Below are positions 1 to 12,143 of a stretch of DNA of 64,000 bases, in pieces. The stretch spans positions 44,929,632-44,993,631 of the forward strand of contig OX359246.1 of assembly GCA_947179485.1 (NCBI GenBank). Direction: 5' to 3'. The stretch is from Allacma fusca. Lineage: Eukaryota > Arthropoda > Collembola > Symphypleona > Sminthuridae. The first letter of the stretch is position 1, and the number at the start of each line of letters is the position of its first letter. The translations under genes and the position numbers were made by a program. Below the pieces are notes generated by a model, which was not told the origin of the DNA, searched no databases, and saw nothing but the letters and a program-made list of their open reading frames with translations.

Positions 1-1600
1 CTAAAACAAAAGTATTAAAAATGTCGGATTCTGCAAACCGACTTACCCCACTAATATGTGTACAACAGGTTGCAAACATTTTCGTCTTCCCGGTAATACA
101 CCAAGGTTCCAATGCGTGTAACAATATAAATTGTCAAGAGAAATTTTATAAGCATAAAGGAGGAAAAGAAAACTCTATAAGACCCTAGGGCGAATCAGAG
201 TATAACACCCCCCCCCCCCCGCCCCTCACAATAAAAATTTTCTGATGGATAGTTCCGCAGATTGCATAAATAAAAGTTTGGTCTACAAAAACATGTACAT
301 TGTCAGTTCGCATGGTAAACGAAGCACGTAATATCTGGAAAATTGAGGCAAGGGGCGTTGTTTCAGAAAACCAAAAATACACTCGTGTACTTCTAACAGC
401 ATTTTCAGGCAAGGAGCAAAGTTTCACAAATAAATCATGCAAATATAAAAATGTGAAATTTTAACAGATAAACGTCTTTACACAATTGCATAAATCCACA
501 ATCATTGTTAAATTTTAAGCATGACAAGCAACTAAAATTTGTTTGTAGGTGCCTTTCCAGACGACTCAACAAATTGCAGGAGCGGTACTAGTAATACCAA
601 AAATATCGTTCAAAACATTGTTAGGAATATGATTTGTTAGAATTGTTTTTTTTTAACATTATTAATAACAATTTTTTAGGATGACAAATGTGCCGACTTC
701 TGGTTTTAGATTCTGGGAAGCTTAGGTCTGGCGGGAAGGCCTTGACTTCGGACTATACACTGCCACTGAAAGGTCTGCAATAGCTAGATAAAAAATTTGC
801 GAATGTGTGTACACACTGGGTTAACAAGGATGAGTTTATGTTTGATTCCATTGATACCTTTTTTATTGTCTTAGATGCATACACAACACCAGTAACTATA
901 CGCAGACAGTAATAGTTATTATCGTTGAAGATAACAGATATTTGTAGTGACGACATTAATTAAAAGTTTTCATTATTACACTAACAGCTTAATCATTTGT
1001 TTATTGAAACTGGCTGTTCAATGAATTTAAAAAATCATAATAGTAGATGGATTACTGTATAAATATAATTGACAATATGGAAGATAGTTTATTGATTAGA
1101 TTTCGTGCCCGTGTAGGCGATGAACAAGCCTCGCGACACAGCACGGCCCGTTCTTGGATCCGCTTCGCTGTATCTTCTCTTCAAGAGAATGCTACTTGGT
1201 ATTAGTAATTATAGTTAATTACATGTAATTTTTTAACATTAAAACAAACGGTTTTCAACAATTATTCGTCCTTCAATAAAGAGATACTAAATAAGTAAGG
1301 TTGATTTTAAAACAATTATAATTACTACAAAGGGCAATGATTCATTTAAAAGACGAAGAGCGTGGTATTAACTAATTTGTATCTAAAATTATGTGACGTT
1401 TTCTGTCTTCAAAAGTGACATTAATATTGCAAACCCCTTAATTATTAAAATTCAGCCTTAATAGAGTTGTGATTTGATTTAAAACAGCCCAGAATATCCT
1501 TGTAGTGCAGCGAAATGTCATGTCACTGATTCCCTGACTCTGATCAGACGCCAGCAGCAGGCAGTTCCGTAAGTTTATATGTATATTATTTTATACATAA
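1..1600. other. gene-poor AT-rich stretch
   Basis: No gene is recognised here. A poly-C run lies near 208-222. A 42-codon ATG-to-stop frame at 1078-1206 (plus) has no recognisable motif and no clear splice context. Confidence 0.4.
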
Positions 1601-1604
1601 CGAA

Positions 1605-2126
1605 TCATGGTGCGTCGTTGCATATGGACGAAAAATCCAGGTTCGTCAAATGAGGTAACTGAATGATATCAATCCCTGGCAAGAATTTATCAATATCTAC
1701 CTCCACTCCACTGGTTAAACTATTGAGGGACAAGTCTGCAGCAATCGGAGGAGGTAGCAACCGCCGGATACCAGCGTCCTCTTTGAACATGTAGGTTCCA
1801 AATGGAAGATCCAGAAGATGAGATAGAAACGGACTATCTACCTGTAAATAATAAAACAGATTGTTGACCAAGGATATTCCAGCGTGTTATAATCTCATGG
1901 GCTATATTCCCGTATCCATAATCCTGTTGATTATAAGTAATATTCTCCCGGATGAAGTTTCGTCTGGACTGTACCACGCGAGAAACATGAGACATTTTAA
2001 ATGAGACCCTTTCCCTGCGATCAAGAATAATTTTAAACTTTGGCACGAGTTCCACCGCAAACTAGAGCGTGGTGGCCCGAACTTTGTCGACTGTATGGAC
2101 GTCGGGCCAGGTACCTGCGCTCGCAC
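1605..2126 (-). CDS. possible exons of an unrecognised gene
   Basis: Two overlapping open frames on the minus strand look more protein-like than the surroundings. The downstream one follows an acceptor-like TTTATTATTTACAG near 1847 and ends at a stop at 1605; it is rich in Leu, Pro and Asp (LLPPPIAADLSLNSL). The upstream one (about 1834-2055) contains VVQSRRNFIRENI and GNIAHEIITRWNILG, which faintly resembles the last helices of a death domain. The only obvious intron between them would be 27 nt, too short to be real, so either an unseen donor exists or the fragments are decayed. Neither frame has a convincing ATG. I do not recognise the gene; this is a weak call. Confidence 0.2.
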
Positions 2127-2761
2127 AAGACCTTATTTCGATCATGACTGACGATTTCATTCTAACAATAAGAACAAAGATCTTTAGTTTGAAAATAATT
2201 AAATATATGAAGTTCTTAAAAAGCGGTTCTTTAAAAAAGCATCAATGATCTTAAATGATTTTTTTTATTAATCTGGAATAGAATGTCTTCAATGCTCAGC
2301 GAAAATCCCCAAAATGCCGGGTATTTTCAGTAGTGGGCTTACTGGTCATTTTCAACTGGGCAGGCATTCATTCACGCAAGGGTATTTTAATCGGCCAACC
2401 ATGGTTAAAACTACACACGCATGCAAATGTTTCCTTTAACGAGGAAAGGAACTTGCAACCAACAATAGAAATCACGTTATGCAATGAATAAGATTGTCTC
2501 ATTTTTTACAATTTGTTTCTCTAAAAATTCTAAATTAACCGTTTATGTGACTGTTAATTTTAGATTCCGTGCATTTTACCATGATGCTGCGGAGACTGCG
2601 GTTTTATGTACTGACATACAGTGAAATATATTATGTTTGAAGAACCACATATTATATGATATTACGACTGTCTGGATTGTCTCCTTGGAATTTATCTTGC
2701 GGGCTTATATTCTGGCTCCGTGTTAATTATATTATAGAAGCTTAAACACCTTCAGCTATTT

Positions 2762-4124
2762 TCAACAGACCTGGACGATAGGTGCCGTATTATTTACTCT
2801 TAGCTGCTCCTCCTCCTCTTCCCTGATAGGAATGATTTTATCACGAGCAATCTTAGCCAATTTTTCAGCCACATCAGAGAGATCAGCTAAGATCTGAAAT
2901 CATTATCAGAAGAATTATGACTCATTAGATAGAAGAGTATTTCAATTCATTTCCATTAAGTAAAATTTACCCAGCAGTTACGTAATATTCCTGAAAAAAA
3001 AAGAAATTTTAGTTAAATGAAAGTGTACTCACTTGATTTATTCCATGTTGTAGCATTTTTTCCTCAACAACATCCCAGAGTAGCTTTTGTAAAGACAATC
3101 CTACACTCTGCGCATGTGTATGATCACTATGGTGATTATTGATGTTCTTTACTATCGTCGGAGACAATAAAACTGAAGTATTTGTTTGTTTAGTACTTGT
3201 CTGATGAGCGTACCCATTATGATTGGCTACGCCAGATGGAGGCAACAATGGATCAAATACGGGATCACTGGCACAATCCGAATGGTTTCCAGTCCCAGTG
3301 CTGCCCCCCAGCGTGCTAGTCAAATCTGAATTTTTGAACGAGTTAAAATTGCTAAAAGAATTGCTCGGTCGACTCAACGTTGTTGTCGTCCCAGAAGACT
3401 GGGCACACAAAGGTAATGTGGGATTACTCGATGATGGTGTCACAAAATGGGGGCCATTTAACAACAACTGAAATGAAAAATTTTGATTTGGTTTGGAAGC
3501 AGATACACTTTCGTGATTTGAGCCTTCACCAGCAGACGTTTGAACAGCTGCATCCACGAGATTTTCCACAATTAATTCCGTTTGGGTTTCCGTTGTTGAC
3601 GATTCGGGAAGTTTTCGAAGCTTTGTATTGAGATCCTTGGAAATGTCATCCCCGTAATTGCAGTGATCGGGGAATTTACGAAAATGCAGCTTCAGTTTGG
3701 TATAACCAATGTACACCTTCCGACACTTGGGACATCGGAAAACATTTGCGGGCTCTCTCTTCTTTATTTTTGGACCCACTTCTAAAGCTTTAGCGACTTT
3801 AGGTTGCACTCCGGGTTGCTTGGCCTTGGAAACTCTCCCTGCTCTCGTGGTTACCTCCTTGGTCTCGATTTTCGTGTACAAAACATCATCCTCGTCATCA
3901 CAACTATCAGCTTCCTCACTCTTGAGTCTACGTTTCCTTGGCCTCCTTTCTGCAAATGTTCTCCTTAATTCCTTCACAACCGAGACTTTCGCCACCTCCT
4001 GAGGACTAGATTTACCCACTTGAAAACTCTTAAGAATTACTTTCTGGCGTAGCTGCTCCGGGTCCACTACATAAACTTTTGTCCCCTGACGTGACTGACA
4101 TTGCTGCTGAGTTGTCACACTCAT
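2762..4124 (-). CDS. single C2H2 zinc-finger nuclear protein, two exons (ZNF839-like?)
   Basis: The model joins 3033-4124 and 2762-2893 (minus), 407 residues. The donor GTGAGT and the acceptor ending in TTTCAG keep phase 0, joining ...GINQ to ILADLSDVAEKL. The ATG at 4124 (MSVTTQQQ) is chosen because the frame upstream of it has only non-ATG starts. Visible parts are a basic N-terminal region with an NLS-like RRPRKRRLK, an acidic patch (SCDDEDD), and one zinc finger FRCPKCRKVYIGYTKLKLHF with spacing C-x2-C-x12-H-x6-H. A Ser/Thr/Asn-rich middle follows, then a helical C-terminus beginning LWDVVEEKMLQHG. A single degenerate finger plus a conserved helical tail recalls the ZNF839 group, but that is from memory. 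The likely role is nuclear DNA or chromatin binding. An untranslated 5' exon is possible upstream. Confidence 0.75.
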
Positions 4125-5952
4125 GATGAAATTAATAATAAAGCTCAATTCAAAACACTGATCTTCTACAAAGATTGAAGTTTCTTCCGGTCATACCCAG
4201 ATCCGCCCATGAGAACTTGCCTTAACTTTCTGAAACTGTAATATATACATACATAACAATGGACTCTTTTCATGTGCAGGAGTCGGATATTTATGTATGC
4301 TATACCATTGGAACCCCTTGGCAAGGTCATATGCGACTTTAATATTGTCTGCATGACTCGAGGTGGATAGTCGGAAGTTTATTATTGCTATTAGTCTGGC
4401 AGAATTATTTTGGGCTACATTATAAGTAATTACTCAAAGTTCACCCTTGTTTTGTCGGGCAACTAAAACCCACTTAGGATTCGTATGTTGCTCGTGTCAT
4501 ACATAATGATTACACTCCGGCACATGAAAAGAAACCATTATTAGCTTCACTCATGTGATCGCTGTGAGCGTGTCACAAATACTATCCATCCATACCCACA
4601 GAAGGGATAATGGTAAATAGTACACGATTCGCCCTTATTGTATCCTTTCCTCCAGATTTTTCAACATTTTTTAGATTCCACTACCCACGAAACTCAATAT
4701 ACAGAGCTAATGAAATAAATATAGGGCAAATTCAGAGTTTCTTTTAGAAAAAGAAACATAATATATACGAATTATATGCAGCAAAAAATTAAAAAGAATA
4801 TCAAAAAGATAAAAATTGTTGACCGAACGTCGGGAATTGTTTTTTTCCTATCCAGAATGAAATTTTGTACAAAAGAATACTTTCTATAACTGTACAGGGT
4901 CGTTAGATCTTGAAGAATCGAGGGGGACAAAGGTTATTCAGCACCCTGAACATACTTGTCAACCCTACTTCAGTTGCTCACTCAATTCTCCAAATTTATT
5001 TCCCTACCGCCACAGGGTAATAAAATTAAAACGCGGGGAGGGTCCGCTGCTACTGCATCACGGGATTTAGCTAAATAATTTGGATTGACATGGTAACTGG
5101 GATCAACTGGACAGCGCTTGGGATGGAGCACTACAATTGACAGGATGGCTCTATACAACTGGACAACTTGCTAATCAACGAGGAATTAATAAAACTTGAT
5201 TAATGTTTTTGTACTTAGCAGGGTGTCACGAAAACTCACTAATACGCCCAATACCGGAATGTTGGGAAAACTTACTAATAGGTCGGACGTCGCGATTATT
5301 GCTCCTCACGGCTACAAATACTGTACGAGGACGTCCGAGAAGCCACATAACGCGTACTTTAAAAATTATAAGTTTACCCGTGTACGCGTCCCCGTATTAA
5401 CACGTTCAAAATATTTGAACCTGTAATTGATCTCAATTTTAACTAATGGTACTGTACCCAAAAATTTAACCCACGAGTACAGGCACCTTCCTGTACTTGA
5501 TCCTGTAACCGGGTTCTTTTTTTATGATACCTAGAATTTACTGCAACTAATAATTCACACTGTAAGACAATTAATCGCGAGAATATACTTGATTGAAATA
5601 AAAACCATAGGTAAACTTGAATACTGCAAAACCAGTTTTGAACTTCTTTATATAACTAAGGATAAATATATCTTACGAGTTGTTTTGATTTTAATGATGT
5701 TATAATTGCTGTAATAATTATAAATAATAAATAGTGTTTACCATAATGGAATTCCCTCGCCCCTATACTACACACACACTCTCTCACCCAGACTCTCACT
5801 CAGACTATATTATGATTTTCCCGCGGAGGCACAGCTCTCCCACCCACTCATTCCCTCTGCTATAATCACCCACAGCCACATAACCCTACACATATGTGTG
5901 CACTCACGCTATTCCCAGCTACTCCGTTCAGCCGTACTAATACTCACTGCTG

Positions 5953-7190
5953 CACTAGTCTAGTCAGACTTGACTAGGAAATGGGGGACTGGACTAGACT
6001 AGTTAAGGATTTTCGTAAATTTGACTAGTTTGACTTGACTAGCAAGCACCGAATACTGTGAAGAATTGACTTGACTAGATTACATTAGAAATTATAATGA
6101 TTGACTTGACTTGACTAGGTGAACAATGTGCAGGAACTAGTCTAGTCAATTTGTGAATGTCTTCAAATGATTCCTATAAATCATTCAATGAAGCAGTTTT
6201 AGGAGGGAGTGGGGGAACTTCAAATAATAACAAAGGCTCCAAACCGTATGAAATTTCGATATCAGGACTTGTAATTGTAACTTCATCCATTAACGATTAA
6301 TACATTCAGCATGGAAAAATGCAGTGCATAATTGAATTACTCAAGCCGTTAATTCATTGCACAATATAGACAGCAACAGTATTATATACGGCATGTATGT
6401 CCCAAGAAATTTAATAAAAACACTCATTTATGTTAAAATAATAAATTATGAATCGCCCAAAGTTCAGCCAAAAATTTACATCAGACATACAGATTTATGT
6501 AAATATCCCAAATGATTGAGGCCGAAGCAAATGCAGTAAAAATTGCATACAAAAATAAATCTGAGCTAGTGAAAAACGTTTAAAGAAGGAACCATAAAAA
6601 TCTTGAAAAGTAAAGCAGTACAGTCGCCAGTACACCCGTCCCCCAAAAAAAGTGCAGAACAACGAACAACGAAATGAAATCATATCTCGAGAAGATCACG
6701 AGAAGGCAACTAATTTCGGACTATTCTCTGAGCTGTCGGCCATTGCTCGTGCTCACAGAGCTTCTGTTAAGCCAACAAAAGTTGGAGCAACGAATATTGT
6801 ACACATAATTTCTTAATTTAGAAAACACTAACCAGAAGCATCAAAACTGGACTTATGAAATGGTACTATCCGTTAGTTTCCTGGTTTTAAACGTTCTAGT
6901 GAATTGATTATCAAAATATTTCACAATTTGCTTCAATTCTTTATTCATGCTAGATGCTTATTTACCTTCTACAATTAAATGGAAAAATTCCTTCATACAT
7001 ACTTGCGCAGTTAAAACAGTTAAAATAAGGACTACTTTGATATTGTTTTCAGGGTTTGGTTATGAATTGATTTAGCTAGTAAATAAATGATAAGACAAAT
7101 AATAAAAAAGCACCTACAGTAGCGCTAATAAAATGCAAGTGACTAGGAGACTAGAATGACTTGACTAGGGTTTTCGACTTAAAAAGTGAC
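5953..7190. mobile_element. putative non-autonomous element with GACTTGACTAG word clusters
   Basis: The word GACTTGACTAG, or its complement CTAGTCAAGTC, and the related CTAGTCTAGTC recur about six to eight times in 5953-6150 and again in 7139-7190. About 1 kb without the word separates the two clusters. Terminal-cluster architecture is typical of hAT-like non-autonomous elements, but I could not define terminal inverted repeats or a target-site duplication, so the boundaries are tentative. Confidence 0.35.
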
Positions 7191-8139
7191 TATTCTATGA
7201 TCGAATCAAATGAAACAAATTAAGAAAATCTGGAAAAGGTATAAAGTGGGAGAATCAAATATTTTATGAACTGCTCCCGTATGCGGGCTATGAGTTGGCA
7301 ACCGCTTTGTGGTACCCTGTATAATGTTAAAAATCACTTAAATGACCTTAACGTAACAACAAATGTGAAAATTTTGTTGTAGCCTCATAGTTTTTAATGT
7401 TCCCACTCAATCTGATTAGTTCGTTTTATGAGACAAATTTTGAATTATTATTTTTACCATCATACAGATATTTTAGTTTCTTTTAGGGTTTAAAATTTTG
7501 TCGCCGAGAAGGACAAATTTGAATCCATAAGACGGGAACCGCAACATCCAAAAACATAAGATTCCTATATACCTCGGCATGCCTCTAAAATACTTCCTTT
7601 CCTTCTAAATTGTGCCCATATCATAATAATAGAAATCACAATAAGGCCAACGGCTTTTTATATTTTCGTTTATGTCTTATGTTTTGAGTTTGTACATGAA
7701 ATTCATGCCATAAAGTCGGGAAAATTAAACAACACCAAAAACTGCGCTTTAATATTTTATATTGGTGATATTTTGAAACGTATATAACCGAATTATCTAT
7801 CCCCATCAGCCCTTTTCAAAGCTATACGCAACACGATTAAATTTCCGAATTGTGCCGAAAACTAAAAAATATATGTTGGCAAAACTATGAGAGAAATTAT
7901 TACATAAATGTGGTCATACTGAGGCTTGACTTCTGCTGCAATATATTTGAACCTTTGAAATTTTACATTTTTGACTTTCAGCTCTGAAAAAATCTTTCAA
8001 GAAAAGAGAATCGAATTAAATTTCCTCCTTCTGGTATTTGAGAATCAGTGATAAAAACCCTGCTTTACTCAGACCTTAAATGTTTTTGAAGCATATTTCG
8101 AGCATGAAGATTAGCACACATGTATCATTATTATTGTGT

Positions 8140-8219
8140 GGGAAGCACTAGAGAGGCCCTCCCTTTGATTTTGTGGCTGAGGGTCAGGGTAAAATAAACT
8201 ATTTATGAATCCGCCCCTG
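8140..8219. mobile_element. degraded end of a CAGGGGTGGATT-type MITE
   Basis: The segment ending TATGAATCCGCCCCTG resembles the 3' end of the intact 175-bp MITE at 37176-37350 (TTAATCCACCCCTG), including the preceding GAGGGT..CAGG stretch. The other end is not recognisable. Confidence 0.4.
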
Positions 8220-8627
8220 ATTCTCTGCTTTACTGCTTTATCCACCTCAAGTATTCAAGTTGAGTTCAAGGTTTAAAAGGGGACGATTTTCACTGAAAGG
8301 GTGGGTAATTTAAAAATGAAGCTGCCAAAGTCGTGGCCGAAAAATGCATTGGCCGAGAATTTATGTATGCCGAGCCGAGGATAGAATGAAAGGGGGCTAT
8401 TTTTATACAGAATGAAAGGTCCTGCGTCCTGACGTCTACAGTGTAGTGTTGTGTGTAGTGCATGTGCATCCATGGGATATGGAGTTTGTGTGTTATTGTG
8501 AGTGAAACGTACTTCCTCAAATATAAGTTAAAGTTGTTCTTGAATTTTAAACTCAATTGGATTTTGGTTAGTTATTGACACAAGTTAGGAATTTTTTGAA
8601 GAGCTTCAATAGCTTTGAACCGGAAAA

Positions 8628-11430
8628 ATGGCGGATCCATTATCATTGTTGAGGCAGTACCACATGAATCAGAAGGAGATAGTAGAGAAGGATGATAATA
8701 TTATTTTTGGCGAATTTTCATGGCCCAAGAATGTCAAAACAAATTATATGATGTGGGGGTAAGTGTCTTAGATTTTTTTTTGTAAATTATTAATAAAATT
8801 GGAGCTTGTAATAAAGGATTGTGAATTGATTTTTTGAGATTTGAATTTATTGTGTATCAAAATATGAAATTTTTCCACGTGCTGTACATGATGTGTGACA
8901 GCATGTGGGCAATGTTTGTGAAATTCTGATAATTACTCAAAAAAATGTGTGTCCGTCGTTATTTAGCTTAAGTATACTTGAAAATATTTATTTTAAATGC
9001 AGGGGTCGTACCTTATGTAAATAAAATTATTGTCGTGAAAGGACATGCGATTTTATGTAATTGAAAAAAATTGGCATTTCACATTTACAGCATACTTGGA
9101 TGCAGTGTTTTGTGTATAGTTTAAATATTGAATATAATATAATAATAATAAAATAAAGGAATGGACTTTGAATGTGAGATTTGAAGTTGGTATTTAAAAT
9201 AATTGTTTTGTGTCTTTTCAATGTCATTTGTAGTTCCGGGAAAGATGGGCAGCAGAAAGAATACTATACGTTGGAGTGCTTGCTATTTCTACTGAAAAAT
9301 GTTCAGCTAAACCATCCTGTTTATGTCCGACACGCTGCTGTACGTAATTTTGGATATTTTAGTTGAAATTATTTAGTAAGCGATTATTTCGAAACAGTAA
9401 TGGCAAAGATTAACTGATTGTGAATGAGTGGAAGGGGGAAGTGCTTTATATAGATATTATTGTAATTTTTTGTTGAAATAACTTCCAGGCTGAAAATATT
9501 CCTGTGGTAACCCGACCCGATCGTAAAGATGTGCTTTCATATCTTCGAGGAGAAACGGGAACTTCGGCGAACATTGATAAGTCGGCGCCGTTGGAAATTC
9601 CGACACAAGTGAAGAGAACTGCGGAAGAGCCGATGGAATCTGTGCCGAAGAAACCTAGATATGAAGAAAATATGCTTCAGAAGGTCAAAGATCAACTGGC
9701 TGCTCGACTTGATGCACCGAGAGAGGCTTCTGTTACCATCAATAATATCAAGTGAAAATTGTTTCTCAATAGTTGGCTGTTTTTTTCATTTTCACTTTAG
9801 TCATCATTTTCGAATAGTTTGGAAAATATGAAGTTTTGTGTTTATTAATTCAGGTCTCTGTCCGAGGCTATGTCAGTTGAGAAAATTGCTGAGATTAAGG
9901 CGAAGCGGTTGTCTAAGAAACGAACGACGATCAAGGGGCACGACGATATTGAGATGCAATCAGAACTTCGAACGATGCTGGATTATGACGTGGAAGTAAC
10001 TGCAGACATTGTTTCAAGGGAAAGGCAATGGAGGAATCGCACCACAATTTTGCAAAGTACGGGGAAACAGTTTGCGAAAAACATTTTTGCTATACTCACT
10101 TCTGTGAAAGCAAGGGAAGATGGGAAGATGAGGTGATGTGACTTACGAAAATTTGTTGCTTAATACCATGAATAGTTACTATGAGTCCGAATGTGAGAAA
10201 CTGTGGATCTTATTGATAATTTTCTTCTATAATGATTCGATAATCTCTTTTATAATTTTTCTAGACCTCCCATGCCTATCCCATCTTTGACTCCTAAACC
10301 TAGCATCGCCGCCAAACCCGCAGTACCACAACAAGAAAGATATGACAGGTATAAGCAGCCGGGTTACAATCGGTATGATCAGGAAAGGCTAAATAAGGAA
10401 GGTTAGCTTGGTTTTTGGTTTTTATTATAAATCATAATTGGCTGGCTTATCATTGTGAGGAAATTGAATAGAAACGGAGGGTTTCAAAATTGACTTGCTT
10501 GGAACTTACCACGGAATGACTTTAAAATCTGTAACTGAGGGTACGCAGCCTAAAAAGCCCACTACCCCTGCTATGAGTCCGTCTATGACTCCGAATGCAA
10601 TGACTGTAAGAAGATAAACTATATCTTGTTCTTAAACATATTTTTTCTCACGATTTTATTAATACTGTAGTATAATAATGCTGTTTATTTTTAAAACAGC
10701 AAAACAAGTTGGGAGCAAGTCCAATGACCCCAGTTAACAAAAGAACCTCACGAACACCCATCATCATTATTCCAGCTGCAAACACATCCCTCATTACAAT
10801 GTTTAATGCAAAAGAAATCCTTCAAGATTTGCGTTACATTAGTACTGAAGACAAGAAAAATCAAGGGGGACGTCGAGACAATGAGATTTTGGTACAAAGG
10901 CAAAGAAATGGCGTTTCCGTTCCTTACAGAGTCATTGACAACCCGCAAAAGTTATCTCTCATTGACTGGGAGCGAGTTGTGGCTGTTTTTGTAAATGGAC
11001 CTGCCTGGCAGTTCAAAGGTTGGCCGTGGGATGGGAACCCTGTGGACATTTTTTCAAAAAGTAGGTGTCATCTTATCTATTTTGCGAATTTTTTAAACTA
11101 TTTGGTTATATGAGATTTATGAATTTACTACTTATTGTGTCTACGGAATACAACAGTTTGTGCATTTCACCTCAAATACGATGAGCAGCGTCTGGATGCT
11201 AATGTTGCCAAATGGGCCGTCAACGTCATTCCGTTGTCTCGAACAAAACGCCACTTGGATAAAGCTGCTCTTATGACATTTTGGGAGAAACTGGATGTGT
11301 AAGTTTGTATTATATGTCAGAATGTAAGAATTTGGTTACCCGAAGATTTTCAAATAATAATAGCAAATATTGTTGTTTTTTCATCATATTTAGGTATATC
11401 GGCAAAACTAAGCCGTATCTCCGGTACTAG
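8628..11430 (+). CDS. CDC73: CDC73/parafibromin, Paf1-complex subunit, nine exons
   Basis: Exons are 8628-8758, 9234-9339, 9489-9751, 9854-10132, 10265-10401, 10472-10605, 10700-11060, 11157-11298 and 11394-11430. The 529-residue product matches the about 531 residues of the human protein, and all eight introns are GT-AG and keep frame. The N-terminus [18 protein letters not shown] and [14 protein letters not shown] are hallmark parafibromin sequence. The central part includes [29 protein letters not shown] and [18 protein letters not shown]. The C-terminal Ras-like domain starts near residue 360 ([18 protein letters not shown]) and contains [11 protein letters not shown]. The family protein is a nuclear scaffold subunit of the Paf1 complex, which accompanies RNA polymerase II and supports histone modification and 3'-end processing. 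It is convergent with the homeobox gene downstream. Identification is very secure. Confidence 0.97.
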
Positions 11431-11598
11431 TCGGAAGTGTCGGAGCTCAATTCTATTTGTTGTACCCACCACCGTACTAAAACATCTATTGTATTCTCAC
11501 TCTCGTTTGGAGATGTCTGTTTTTTGGAAATTTTGTCTATATAACCAATATTTTAAATGTTTAACTTGTGTCTTTGTAACTCGTAGGAGGTTTTAAAT

Positions 11599-11604
11599 AA
11601 TAAA
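11599..11604 (+). promoter_or_regulatory. polyadenylation signal of CDC73
   Basis: AATAAA lies 169 bases after the CDC73 stop codon, in a plausible 3' UTR. Confidence 0.5.
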
Positions 11605-12143
11605 AAAGGGCTGTACTGCAAACTTCACTCCTTTGAAAGATTCAGTGTCCTCGGTGTTTCAATTATTACTCGATTTAATTTTAATGGAACTTTGGGGGTA
11701 TGTAAAGGGTTTACGGTATTAAATTAAAAGTGTCACAAGCAATGTAAGAATATATAATATGTTGCACGCCCCATTTGTTCAAAAGATGTGAAATTGTCAC
11801 AACGCCACAACCTTCAAGATATTTATCATGTAACAAATGTACTACGCAAGAGCTCACAGGTTCTTCCAAGGAACTCAAAAATATAGCATGTATGTATCTG
11901 CTGTAATTTGTAGTAACTTACTGATAAGTTTTGACATGCAAACACTAATAATTGTATGATAATTGGATATTGAAAAATGTGTTGATGTAAACATCATTGT
12001 ATTGATTTCTTAGTAATCGTACCTGTTGTTTCCAAACTAATTGAACCAAACTCTCAAAATTCTAAAGACTACTATTTAAGCTGGTCAGCAGTCTCAAAAA
12101 ACGTAGAAATAGTTGTAAAATATTCAGCTGAAAGTAGTTTAAA
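11605..12143. other. intergenic spacer between convergent genes
   Basis: This AT-rich spacer between CDC73 and the homeobox gene would hold the 3' ends of both transcripts. I see no further gene or repeat. Confidence 0.5.

Larger units (their letters stand above)
4150..8627. other. long intergenic stretch
   Basis: No coding gene is supported in these 4.5 kb. They contain a CT-rich, promoter-like segment at about 5750-5940, TTGACTAG word clusters at 5953-6150 and 7139-7190, and a degraded MITE end at about 8140-8219. The open frames here are short, without splice context or motifs. Confidence 0.5.

Noticed and set aside
1078..1206. 42-codon frame starting MEDSLLIRFR
   Set aside because: Short, isolated, no splice context or recognisable family; noted only because its composition is somewhat protein-like.
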